Below are positions 17,739 through 25,999 of a DNA stretch of 64,000 bases, in pieces. The stretch's first letter is position 1. The number at the start of each line of letters is the position of its first letter. Below the pieces are notes generated by a model. That model did no database searches, was not told the DNA's origin, and saw nothing but the letters and a program-made list of their open reading frames with translations. Origin of the DNA: Candidatus Adamsella avium (GTDB lineage Bacteria > Cyanobacteriota > Vampirovibrionia > Gastranaerophilales > CAJFVJ01); contig CAJFVJ010000002.1 of the NCBI GenBank assembly GCA_904420445.1, forward strand, positions 247,011-311,010. The letters are read 5' to 3'. Position numbers and translations under genes: made by a program.

Positions 17739-18776
17739 ATGATATCAGTAGTGATTCCTATCTATAATGCGGAAAAATATCTCTCAAAATGCCTCGAGAG
17801 CATAATCAATCAGACATATCAAAATCTTGAAATAATCTGTGTTGACGACGGTTCAACTGATAGTTCTCCAAAAATTTTGGAAGAATATTCGAAAAAAGAT
17901 TTCCGAATAAAAATTCTCTCACAGCCAAACTCAGGTCAGGGTGTTGCAAGAAACAGAGGAATTGATGAAGCTTCGGGCGATTATATTTTCTTTTGTGATG
18001 CAGATGATTCGCTTGAGCCTTCGGCTTTTGAAATACTTGTTTCGAAAATCGAAAAAACAGGTGCTGATTTTGTTCTTTTTGAGGCAAATATCTATGATTC
18101 AAATAGCGGGAAAGTATCAGATAATTCTTATTTCGGAGCGGGGATGTATGTTGATTTATTCAAAGAGAAGGAGGTATTCAATTATTCTGACGTTCCTGAT
18201 TTGATTTTTAGGGCTTTTGCTCCCTGGAATAAGTTTTTCAGTTTATCATTCATAAGAGAAAATAATATAAAATTCTGCGAAAATTTGAGATTTGAGGATG
18301 TTGCTTTTCATATAAAAAGTTTTTTGCTTGCTCATAAGATTGCTTATTGTGATGTTTGTCTTTACAACTACAGTTGTTTTTTGCAGTCTGGGTGTACAGA
18401 GGCTTTCAAAAACAGAAAAGAGGCTCTTGATATAATCGGAGTAGTTGACATTGTTGAAACAATACTTGAAAACAGTGCTGTTGAAGAAACTTTATTCAGG
18501 CTTTTTATCAGATGGAAGATTGATATTTTTATTTATTATTACAACAATATTTCTGATAAAGCTTTGAAAAAACAATTTAGGGAAAAAGCTTCTTTATCTT
18601 TTGAAAAAATTAAGAAAAAATATAGCGACGAACAGTTGAGCAAGTTCATTCCTGAATTTAGTCTAAAGTCAATTTATCGAATTTTGAAGAGCAAATGGTT
18701 TTCCGCTTATAGAGTTTGTGATTATTTGTATATAAATATATTTTTTATTAAGACCAGGCTGCTGCTGAGGAGATAA
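17739..18776 (+). CDS. Glycosyltransferase family 2 (cassette copy 1)
   Basis: 345 residues from ATG 17739; an earlier TTG in frame would add nine residues. GT-A motifs: ISVVIPIYNAEKYL, ICVDDGSTD and FFCDADDS (DxD). The RFEDVAFHIK motif supplies the acidic base. The C-terminal 120 residues are helical with basic patches that may touch the membrane. It aligns along its whole length with the GT2 at 21559 (APWNKFF, NNIKF, FEDV, CLYNY), so the two are full paralogs. The first 160 bp are nearly identical with three later genes. It is the first plus-strand gene of a run of genes that nearly touch or overlap. Confidence 0.9.
   Translation: MISVVIPIYNAEKYLSKCLESIINQTYQNLEIICVDDGSTDSSPKILEEYSKKDFRIKILSQPNSGQGVARNRGIDEASGDYIFFCDADDSLEPSAFEILVSKIEKTGADFVLFEANIYDSNSGKVSDNSYFGAGMYVDLFKEKEVFNYSDVPDLIFRAFAPWNKFFSLSFIRENNIKFCENLRFEDVAFHIKSFLLAHKIAYCDVCLYNYSCFLQSGCTEAFKNRKEALDIIGVVDIVETILENSAVEETLFRLFIRWKIDIFIYYYNNISDKALKKQFREKASLSFEKIKKKYSDEQLSKFIPEFSLKSIYRILKSKWFSAYRVCDYLYINIFFIKTRLLLRR
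17754..17914 (+). repeat. GT2 5' cassette, copy 1
   Basis: About 160 bp encoding IPIYNAEKYLSKCLESIIN through FRIKI. It is the most divergent of the four copies but still mostly identical, including at synonymous positions. Confidence 0.8.
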
Positions 18777-18780
18777 TTAT

Positions 18781-20787
18781 ATGAAGCTGATATCGGTAAT
18801 CGTTCCTGTATATAACGTAGAGAAATATCTCTCAAAATGCCTTGAGAGCATAATCAATCAGACATATCAAAATCTTGAGATAATTTGTGTTGACGACGGC
18901 TCAACTGATAGCTCGCCAAAAATTCTCGAAGAGTATGCCAAAAAAGATACGAGAATAAAAATTGTTGAAAAATTGAATGCGGAAGATGAAGTCTTAAGCA
19001 GAGCTTTTTCTCTTCTCAGCGGGGATTTTGTCTGTTTTGTCAGAGGGAAAGACTATATATCGGCAAACTTTTTTGAAACTATGTATAATTCTTCTATCGA
19101 AAATAATGCTGATGTTGTTACAACTTCACTTAGCTCTCTAGAAAAAGGTGTTGATCTTGTAACCAGTGAGCTTACGATTGATACTGATAAAGTATTTGAA
19201 AGAAAATTGAATAAACTGTCTAATGATTTTTGCGGCAATAAGCTCTATAGACGTTCTTTTTTGCAAAAATATAATATTTCTTATCCTGGGGATGTTGCAG
19301 ATAGTTTGTTTTTAATAAAAGTTATGTATTATTCAAAGAATGCTGCTTTTATAAACAACAGTTGTTATTATTATCGCAATGCTTCTGATAATTTTTCAGA
19401 AGGAAATAAAAAACTGAAATCAGAAAAATTGACTGAAGATATAAATAGTATTATAAAATTCTGCAAAGAAAATAGTCTGAATAAAAGACAAAAATTTCAT
19501 ATAAAATCATTTTTGAATAGAGTGGAAAAATTTTATTTTGCTGATGATAAAGACTATACATCTTCTATAGATAGTTTGCTTGACAGTAATTTCTCTCATA
19601 AACTTTCTTTCCTTGACAGGCTTTTTTATGTTTATATGGAGAAAGAATTTTCGTCAAATCAGCAGGTAATAAATTTTTTTGGAATAAAAATAAGCAGAAA
19701 ACTACCCAAAATAGACAGAATATTTTGTAAAAAATTTTTGAACAGAAAAATCAAACCCAAAACAGTTCTTTTCGTTGAACTGAATAAAGAGTGCCACTGT
19801 GAAGTATTGCCCGGTTATATAAAATACCTGAATGACCTTGGATATGTGGCTGATGTCTTGATTTCTAATACTCAGGAATATGAAAAACCTCTTTATTTTG
19901 CTGAAAAAACTTTGCAAATAGAGAATATATTTAATACAACCTCAGATACAATGATTCATATTTTAAGAAACAGGTTTATAAATAAATATGACTATGTTTT
20001 CTTTACTTCAACAATTGTTTATTATGCAGATTTGAGTAAAGCATTGGATTTAATAAAACCTCACCATATAAGAAATTCAAAGATTATTCTGACAGAGCAT
20101 CATATTGATATTATGAGAAAAAATCAAGAGGATTACAGCGGCAAAAAATGTGTTATTTTGCCTGATTATAAATTTGATGCAGAAGATGTTAATTATGTTT
20201 CCGCAAATCCTCATTATTTTGGTGATTTCAAAACAACACAAAAAAATGATACTCCGATTTTTTTGATGGCAGGTGCGCTTGAAGCTTCAAGAAAAAATGT
20301 GAAGATTCTTTTTGATGCACTAAATTCTCTTGTAGATAACGGGAATACCAATTTTCGCATTGTTGTTATTGGCAGAGGAGAGATGGATGATATCCCTGAA
20401 AAAATCCGTCCGTTTTTTGAAATAAAAGGCAGAGTTGATTATCCTACATTATACTCGGAAGTAAACAACGCTGATTTCTTCCTCCCGCTTTTAAACCCTG
20501 AAAATCCTGACCATGACAGATACATCAAAGACGGAACATCAGGGGCTTTTCAACTTATTTACGGGTTTGTAAAACCATGTTTGATAAACAAAAAATTCGC
20601 AGAAGTACATGGCTTTGACTCTGAAAACAGTATTGTATATGAGCAAAATTCTGATTTACCTCAAGCTATGGCTGATGCCATCAATATGTCAAAAGAAGAA
20701 TATGAAAAGAAACAAACAAAGCTGAAGGAATATGCAGCAGGATTGTACAAAAAGTCTTTAGAAAATTTGCGAGGATTGCTCAAGTGA
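18781..20787 (+). CDS. Fusion of a GT2-like domain and a GT-B glycosyltransferase
   Basis: 668 residues. Residues 1 to about 290 form a GT2-like domain with VIVPVYNVEKYL and CVDDGSTD, but the expected DSDD (DxD) is replaced by CFVRGKDY, so metal-dependent catalysis is doubtful. The linker INFFGIKISRKL resembles the LLGIKLSFKR linker of the protein at 22617. The second domain (about 315-668) is GT-B-like: TVLFVELNKECHC, PIFLMAGALEASRKN, FRIVVIGRGEMDD and DGTSGAFQLIYG, the last in the donor-site region. AGGAG precedes ATG by 8 nt and its end overlaps the next gene by 4 bp. Probably one transferase active in the second domain, with the first serving as scaffold or acceptor binder. Confidence 0.8.
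   Translation: MKLISVIVPVYNVEKYLSKCLESIINQTYQNLEIICVDDGSTDSSPKILEEYAKKDTRIKIVEKLNAEDEVLSRAFSLLSGDFVCFVRGKDYISANFFETMYNSSIENNADVVTTSLSSLEKGVDLVTSELTIDTDKVFERKLNKLSNDFCGNKLYRRSFLQKYNISYPGDVADSLFLIKVMYYSKNAAFINNSCYYYRNASDNFSEGNKKLKSEKLTEDINSIIKFCKENSLNKRQKFHIKSFLNRVEKFYFADDKDYTSSIDSLLDSNFSHKLSFLDRLFYVYMEKEFSSNQQVINFFGIKISRKLPKIDRIFCKKFLNRKIKPKTVLFVELNKECHCEVLPGYIKYLNDLGYVADVLISNTQEYEKPLYFAEKTLQIENIFNTTSDTMIHILRNRFINKYDYVFFTSTIVYYADLSKALDLIKPHHIRNSKIILTEHHIDIMRKNQEDYSGKKCVILPDYKFDAEDVNYVSANPHYFGDFKTTQKNDTPIFLMAGALEASRKNVKILFDALNSLVDNGNTNFRIVVIGRGEMDDIPEKIRPFFEIKGRVDYPTLYSEVNNADFFLPLLNPENPDHDRYIKDGTSGAFQLIYGFVKPCLINKKFAEVHGFDSENSIVYEQNSDLPQAMADAINMSKEEYEKKQTKLKEYAAGLYKKSLENLRGLLK
18801..18962 (+). 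repeat. GT2 5' cassette, copy 2
   Basis: About 160 bp, differing from copy 4 (22638-22799) at only about seven positions by eye; similarity stops sharply after the codons for TRIKI. Confidence 0.85.
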
Positions 20788-21566
20788 TAAAACTTATGAA
20801 TTTCTGTATACGTATATTATCGGGCTTTATCTTTTCATCAGAGGAACGGAAGAGGTTTCGAGAAAAATATTCTAAAGAAGAAATTTCAATTTCTGCCAAA
20901 GAATATAATTTGATTAGCCTCGGATGTTGTTGTATGCCCCGCTATGTCCTGACAAAATACGGACTCAAAAAAACAAAAGAACAAGGGGAGCTCTCTTATC
21001 CTTTTGATTTGTCTGTTACTCCAACGTCTTCTGTTATAAAACTGTTAAAAAATAATTTTGATGATTATTTTGATAATCTTGTGTATGACAGGTCTTTAGG
21101 ATATTGGATGAATACTAAATATAATCTTGCGTTTAATCATGACCAGGACTGTTCTGAATCAGAAAAATCAAAATTTGTAGAAAGATTTGAAAAACGGATA
21201 AATAATCTGAAACTTCTTTTGAAGAATCAAAATATTTGTATCTATTTTGTTTTAGCTTGGTTTGGCAATGAACGGGAACAATATATAAATAATTTGTATA
21301 AAGTTTTATCAGCAATAAGACATAAAAAGAATTTTAGATTAATTGTCCTTGATGTTGAATGTAAGTTGAACAGGAAAAAAGTAAATAAAAGTATAGAACT
21401 ATTTCAGGTTCATCATCCGTATGTTGAAGCTAATAATTGGTGGAAAGATGGATATCGCGATTCACTTGCTTCTATTCAGTATTGTAATTTGATTGTTGAA
21501 TTTGTAAGAAATGTTGTTAAGAAAAATTTTGATGTCATAACCTATAGGGAGAAAACTCTTGAATAG
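20784..21566 (+). CDS. DUF1796-family protein (putative papain-like cysteine peptidase)
   Basis: 260 residues. GTG 20784 overlaps the previous stop codon by 4 bp (GTGA), so translation is probably coupled. Family motifs: ISLGCCCMPRYVL (residues 44-56) with three adjacent Cys, GELSYPFDLSV (69-78), then FNHD and a C-terminal strand-helix region. DUF1796 is annotated as a papain-like peptidase, but no member's activity is known to me, and such genes often sit among surface-glycan glycosyltransferases; a role on nucleotide sugars or glycan is equally possible. It is the intact relative of the disrupted gene at 16785-17595, which also shows the Cys-rich loop and the SYPFD motif. Overlaps the next gene by 8 bp. 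Confidence 0.75.
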   Translation: MIKLMNFCIRILSGFIFSSEERKRFREKYSKEEISISAKEYNLISLGCCCMPRYVLTKYGLKKTKEQGELSYPFDLSVTPTSSVIKLLKNNFDDYFDNLVYDRSLGYWMNTKYNLAFNHDQDCSESEKSKFVERFEKRINNLKLLLKNQNICIYFVLAWFGNEREQYINNLYKVLSAIRHKKNFRLIVLDVECKLNRKKVNKSIELFQVHHPYVEANNWWKDGYRDSLASIQYCNLIVEFVRNVVKKNFDVITYREKTLE

Positions 21567-22620
21567 TCTTATATCAGTAATAGTTCCTGTCTATAATGTA
21601 GAAAAATATCTTTCAAAATGCCTAGAGAGTATAATCAACCAAACATATCAAAATCTTGAGATAATTTGTGTTGACGATGGCTCAACTGATAGCTCGCCAA
21701 AAATTCTCGAAGAGTATGCAAAAAAAGATACGAGAATAAAAATTCTGTCGCAAACAAATTCAGGGCAGGGGGTTACACGAAATTTGGCAATAAATCTTGC
21801 CAAAGGTGAATATATTATGTTCGTTGACTCTGATGATTGGCTTTCATTGAATGCATGTGAAGTTCTGTTGAACAAAATATCGTTGACCAACTCTGATTTT
21901 GTAATTTTTGGTGCTTATTTGTTTGATGATAATAAAAATTGTGAACGTATAGACTCACCTTATTGGAGCGTTGATGAGTACAGGGAAATATTGAAAAGAA
22001 AAGAAGTTTTTGATTATAAAGATGTTAAGGATATAATTTTTAAGAGATTTTCTCCATGGAATAAATTTTATAACGCTTCTTTTCTCAAAGCTAATAATAT
22101 AAAATTTGATGAAAAACTTGAATTTGAAGATGTTATTTTCCATATGAAAAGTTTTTTGTTTGCAGATAGAATAACATATTGTCAGGATTGTTTGTATAAC
22201 TACAGATTATTTCATTCTTCAAGCTGTACGGAACGTTTTAGAAAAGGGAAAGAATGTTTTGATATAATAGAAGTCGTAGGTGTTGTAGAAAAATTTTTGA
22301 ATGCAAAAAATGCTTTTGTAGAATTAGAAAGTCCATTTTTAAAGTGGAAAATAGAAACATATATTTATTATTATAATAATATTTTTCCCAGTAAAAAATT
22401 AATAAAAAATAAATTTAAAAATATAATTCTTGCTGAATTTAAACAAATAGAAAAACAATATAAAGAAAATTATATTTGTTATATTCTCAATGATGAAGCG
22501 CTTAAGAATTATTATGAGATAGTGAAAAATAAGCTTTTTTCAATATATAAAGTTATGAATTATTTGTATATAAATATTTTTTATCTGAAAATTAGACTAA
22601 ATTTAAGGAGATTAGCTTGA
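21559..22620 (+). CDS. Glycosyltransferase family 2 (cassette copy 3)
   Basis: 353 residues. The start is TTG 21559 with GGGAG 7 nt upstream, inside the end of the DUF1796 gene. GT-A motifs VIVPVYNVEKYL, CVDDGSTD, FVDSDDW (DxD) and FEDVIFHMK are intact. It aligns end to end with the GT2 at 17739, unlike the other two cassette genes, whose C-terminal parts differ. The C-terminus (YLYINIFYLKIRLNLRR) nearly repeats that of the 17739 product (YLYINIFFIKTRLLLRR), a basic amphipathic tail likely to touch the membrane. Overlaps the next start by 4 bp. Confidence 0.9.
   Translation: MNSLISVIVPVYNVEKYLSKCLESIINQTYQNLEIICVDDGSTDSSPKILEEYAKKDTRIKILSQTNSGQGVTRNLAINLAKGEYIMFVDSDDWLSLNACEVLLNKISLTNSDFVIFGAYLFDDNKNCERIDSPYWSVDEYREILKRKEVFDYKDVKDIIFKRFSPWNKFYNASFLKANNIKFDEKLEFEDVIFHMKSFLFADRITYCQDCLYNYRLFHSSSCTERFRKGKECFDIIEVVGVVEKFLNAKNAFVELESPFLKWKIETYIYYYNNIFPSKKLIKNKFKNIILAEFKQIEKQYKENYICYILNDEALKNYYEIVKNKLFSIYKVMNYLYINIFYLKIRLNLRRLA
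21584..21745 (+). repeat. GT2 5' cassette, copy 3
   Basis: About 160 bp encoding the same N-terminal residues as copies 2 and 4, with a few silent changes; similarity to copy 1 continues further downstream because those two genes are full paralogs. Confidence 0.8.
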
Positions 22621-24869
22621 CTACAATTAGTGTAATTGTTCCCGTATATAATGTGGAAAAATATCTTTCAAAATGCCTTGAGAGCATAATCAATCAGACA
22701 TATCAAAATCTTGAGATAATTTGTGTTGACGACGGCTCAACTGATAGCTCGCCCAAAATTCTCGAAGAGTATGCCAAAAAAGATACGAGGATAAAAATCA
22801 TTACAAGACAAAACGGCGGGTTATCCGCTGCGAGAAATACAGGTTTGAAAAATGCAACCGGTGAGTTTATTTCGTTTGTTGACAGTGATGACTGGATTGA
22901 TTTGGAAACTTATGAAAAAGCAATCGGGCATTTTTCTGATGATGTTGATTCTGTTTGTTATGCGGCAGCTATAGTTTGCGATGATGGTGTTGATGATTGT
23001 TATGAAGAAGAAAGATTGTGGCATTCGGTAAAATACAGAGGGAAGATACTTCTGAAAGATGAAAGTTTTTATAATCTTACGTATACAGTGTGGAACAAGC
23101 TATACCGGAAGTCAATCATAGACAAGTATAATATCGATTTCCCGGAAGATCTCATTCATGAGGATTTTGCTTTTTATACAAAATATATGGCTTTTGCTCC
23201 TCGAACATTCTGTTTAAATGAGTATTTGTATTTTTATCGAAAAAGACAAAATTCTATTATGTCAGAGAATGTTTCTTCAAAATCGAGCCATTTTCTTGAT
23301 TGTCTGAAAAATTTTGAAAATACATATGAATTTTTGAAGAAATATAATTTGCTCAAAACTCATGAAATAGTTTTGACTCGAATGTTTTGTGCATGTTTTT
23401 ATGATGATTATAAGAATGCTCATAATTCATATAAAAAGAAAGTTCTTGCATATGCAAACTCTCTTGTGCTCCAAATTGATATCGGGGATTACTTTAAGAA
23501 TGACTTTTGGATAAAAAACATCAAAAAGAAAAGATACTGGAAAATACACGAGCTTGGTTTGAAGAAACCTTTCCACAATATTTTCTCTGTAGAAAAAACG
23601 GAAGATAAAAAGATTATCCGCCTTCTTGGCATAAAGTTGTCTTTCAAAAGACGTAAATCATTGCTGAAAAAAACTCTTGAAGAGCAAAAAAAAGACTTTA
23701 TCTCTCTTCTTTTGGATAACATTTTTGCCTCAAAGAAAAGCATATACAAATCTTTTGAGAAAGAAACAACATTCTCGAAAGACATAAAAAGACCTCTCGA
23801 TGAGCGCATTTTGAATGCTCTCAAAGGCCTCGATGATTTCTTTTTCTATCCGAACAACGGAAACCTCGGGGATGTTGTTATTGCAGAATCAGAGTATCAG
23901 ATGCTTGAGGATAACAAATTCTCTTATCGTATATATGATGCTTACAATTCTCCAAATGATATCGATGACAAGCCGTTTGACCTTGTCTATGGGGGTGGCG
24001 GGCTGTTTGTTAAATACTGGAATTATCAACAGGTGAAAGAAATTTTTGAAAAACCGAACTTGAGAAAAGCCGTAATCTTACCCTCGAGCTTCTATGAATG
24101 TGATGACCTGCTTGATGTTCTTGATGAGAGATTTACTGTTTTTTGCAGAGAAAAACGCAGCTTTGACTACTGCATCTCGAAAAACTCAAGAGCAAAATTC
24201 TTCCTTACTGATGATATGGCATTCAGTTTGGATTTGAGCAGATATAGACAAAACAGTTTTGATAAAAACCTTCTCAAGCAAAATCTTGAAGATATATCTG
24301 ATGAAAACCTCATGTTTTTGCATAAGAATTTATATCAAACATATAAATCGCTTTTTAAACTGATTGTTGACGAGCTCAAGTTGAAGACTGTTGAACAAAA
24401 CGGGAAGAAAGTCGGCTACTTCATGAGGGGAGATGATGAAAAATCAATATCAGAACTCTATGTCCCTGCGATAGATTTGTCTTTGTTTGCTTGCAGTTCA
24501 TGTGCCGATTCAGGCGTTGTTCGCATATTATCAAAGCTTTTTATGCAGGCAATAGACTCAGTCGAGGTTGTTGTGACAGACCGCTTGCATGTAGGGCTTG
24601 TCGCCGCACTTCTCGGGAAAAGAGTTTTTCTTTTTGATAACAGCTATGGAAAAGTATCGGGGATTTTTGAGCAGTCGCTCAGGTATTTTGAGAATGTAAA
24701 AATCTTGAACTCTCCTGATGAAATAAAATCAGCGTTGAACTCTGTTTGTGATAAGATTACATCATCTGATGTCAGATATTGTGATATGTTATCATACGAA
24801 GAATTTTTGAAAGAATATCTCTCATCAGCCAAAGCAACAGGCAAACTATACAATACAATTTGGTGCTGA
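22617..24869 (+). CDS. Fusion of GT2 glycosyltransferase and polysaccharide pyruvyltransferase
   Basis: 750 residues. TTG 22617 overlaps the previous stop (TTGA) and has AAGGAG 6 nt upstream. Residues 1 to about 320 form an intact GT2 domain: VIVPVYNVEKYL, CVDDGSTD, NGGLSAARN, FVDSDDW and HEDFAFY. A linker RLLGIKLSFKRRK sits near residue 335. Residues about 400-750 form a pyruvyltransferase domain (PF04230): PNNGNLGDVVIAE, LVYGGGGLFVKYW, FFLTDDMAF and the signature VVTDRLHVGLVAALLGKRV near residue 655. The pairing suggests addition of a sugar and its ketal pyruvate by one polypeptide, using phosphoenolpyruvate. The fusion is unusual but the reading frame is clean. Confidence 0.88.
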   Translation: MTTISVIVPVYNVEKYLSKCLESIINQTYQNLEIICVDDGSTDSSPKILEEYAKKDTRIKIITRQNGGLSAARNTGLKNATGEFISFVDSDDWIDLETYEKAIGHFSDDVDSVCYAAAIVCDDGVDDCYEEERLWHSVKYRGKILLKDESFYNLTYTVWNKLYRKSIIDKYNIDFPEDLIHEDFAFYTKYMAFAPRTFCLNEYLYFYRKRQNSIMSENVSSKSSHFLDCLKNFENTYEFLKKYNLLKTHEIVLTRMFCACFYDDYKNAHNSYKKKVLAYANSLVLQIDIGDYFKNDFWIKNIKKKRYWKIHELGLKKPFHNIFSVEKTEDKKIIRLLGIKLSFKRRKSLLKKTLEEQKKDFISLLLDNIFASKKSIYKSFEKETTFSKDIKRPLDERILNALKGLDDFFFYPNNGNLGDVVIAESEYQMLEDNKFSYRIYDAYNSPNDIDDKPFDLVYGGGGLFVKYWNYQQVKEIFEKPNLRKAVILPSSFYECDDLLDVLDERFTVFCREKRSFDYCISKNSRAKFFLTDDMAFSLDLSRYRQNSFDKNLLKQNLEDISDENLMFLHKNLYQTYKSLFKLIVDELKLKTVEQNGKKVGYFMRGDDEKSISELYVPAIDLSLFACSSCADSGVVRILSKLFMQAIDSVEVVVTDRLHVGLVAALLGKRVFLFDNSYGKVSGIFEQSLRYFENVKILNSPDEIKSALNSVCDKITSSDVRYCDMLSYEEFLKEYLSSAKATGKLYNTIWC
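22638..22799 (+). repeat. GT2 5' cassette, copy 4
   Basis: About 160 bp, about seven mismatches to copy 2 by eye, several at synonymous sites; the downstream sequence is unrelated at the DNA level. Confidence 0.85.
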
Positions 24870-24871
24870 CA

Positions 24872-25987
24872 ATGCAAGAAGAGAAGATAAAACGTTTTAT
24901 AGACATCAATGTCCCTGTTACAACATGCAATTTGAGATGCCACTACTGCTATATTACCCAGCAGAGGAAATTCTCTGATGCGCTGCCTGTGTTCAAATAC
25001 ACTCCCGGGTATATGGCAAAAGCTCTAAACAAGGAAAGACTCGGTGGTATTTGCTGTTTGAACTTATGCGGCAACGGGGAAACTCTCCTTCCTCCTGAGA
25101 TGACCGATATAATCAGATGCTTTCTCGAAGAGGGGCATTTTGTTATGGTGGTTACAAACGGGACTGTTTCAAAACGCTTTGATGAAATTGTTCAGCTTCC
25201 AAAAGAGCTGCTTGAGAGGCTTTTGTTCAAATTTTCGTTTCAATATCTCGAGTTGAAAAGACTCAAGATGATGGATAAATTTTTTGATAACATCAGAAAA
25301 GTTCGGGAGGCGGGGTGTTCGTTTTCTTTAGAGCTGACACCGAGTGATGAGGTTATCCCTGAAATAGAAGAGATGAAGAAAATTTGCCTCGAGCAGGTCG
25401 GTGCGCTGTGTCATGTCACTGTCGCAAGAGATAACACAAAATACGAGCTGCCGATTCTGACGAATTATTCAAGGGAAGAATACAAAAAAATCTGGTCGCA
25501 GTTTGACTCAAAGATGTTTGAATACAAACTCTCCGTATTCAATCAAAAACGCAGGGAGTTTTGCTATGCGGGTGATTGGACCTGCACGCTTGATCTTGCA
25601 ACAGGGGATTTGAGGCAGTGTTATTGCGGGGAAGTCTTGCAGAATGTGTTTGAAGATATTGACTCTCCGATTCATTTTCGTCCGGTCGGGCATAAATGCC
25701 CCGAATCGCATTGTTACAATGCGCACGCTTTTTTGACATTTGGAGCAATCCCTGAGCATAAGGCGCCTTTTTATGCAGAGATGAGAAACAGGGTGGAAAA
25801 AGACGGCAGCGAGTGGCTGACTCCGAGGATGAAAGCATTCTTGAGCACAAAGTTGAAAGAGAGCAACAAAGAGTACGCTCATGAACTGTTTGTGAAAAAT
25901 TGTCTTGAGAATTTGTTTTCTGTGAAGAACGAAAATAATCACAAAGTTGTGAGATTAGCGGGATTAAAAGTTAAGTTAAAAAAATAG
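24872..25987 (+). CDS. Radical SAM protein with SPASM-like Cys-rich C-terminus
   Basis: 371 residues from ATG 24872, 2 bp after the previous stop; GTG 24863 is an alternative. Cys19, Cys23 and Cys26 in TTCNLRCHYC form the canonical CX3CX2C for the catalytic iron-sulfur cluster, and LNLCGNGETLL is the SAM-binding GGE-like strand. The C-terminal region has clustered Cys (FCYAGDWTC, QCYCGE, HKCPESHCYNAH), consistent with a SPASM or twitch auxiliary cluster. The last residues (VVRLAGLKVKLKK) recall the GIK linkers of its neighbours. Its place between a pyruvyltransferase and GT61 genes suggests oxidation or epimerisation of a sugar or modification of a surface component. The substrate is unknown. 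Confidence 0.85.
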   Translation: MQEEKIKRFIDINVPVTTCNLRCHYCYITQQRKFSDALPVFKYTPGYMAKALNKERLGGICCLNLCGNGETLLPPEMTDIIRCFLEEGHFVMVVTNGTVSKRFDEIVQLPKELLERLLFKFSFQYLELKRLKMMDKFFDNIRKVREAGCSFSLELTPSDEVIPEIEEMKKICLEQVGALCHVTVARDNTKYELPILTNYSREEYKKIWSQFDSKMFEYKLSVFNQKRREFCYAGDWTCTLDLATGDLRQCYCGEVLQNVFEDIDSPIHFRPVGHKCPESHCYNAHAFLTFGAIPEHKAPFYAEMRNRVEKDGSEWLTPRMKAFLSTKLKESNKEYAHELFVKNCLENLFSVKNENNHKVVRLAGLKVKLKK

Positions 25988-25999
25988 AGAAAGTGCATA

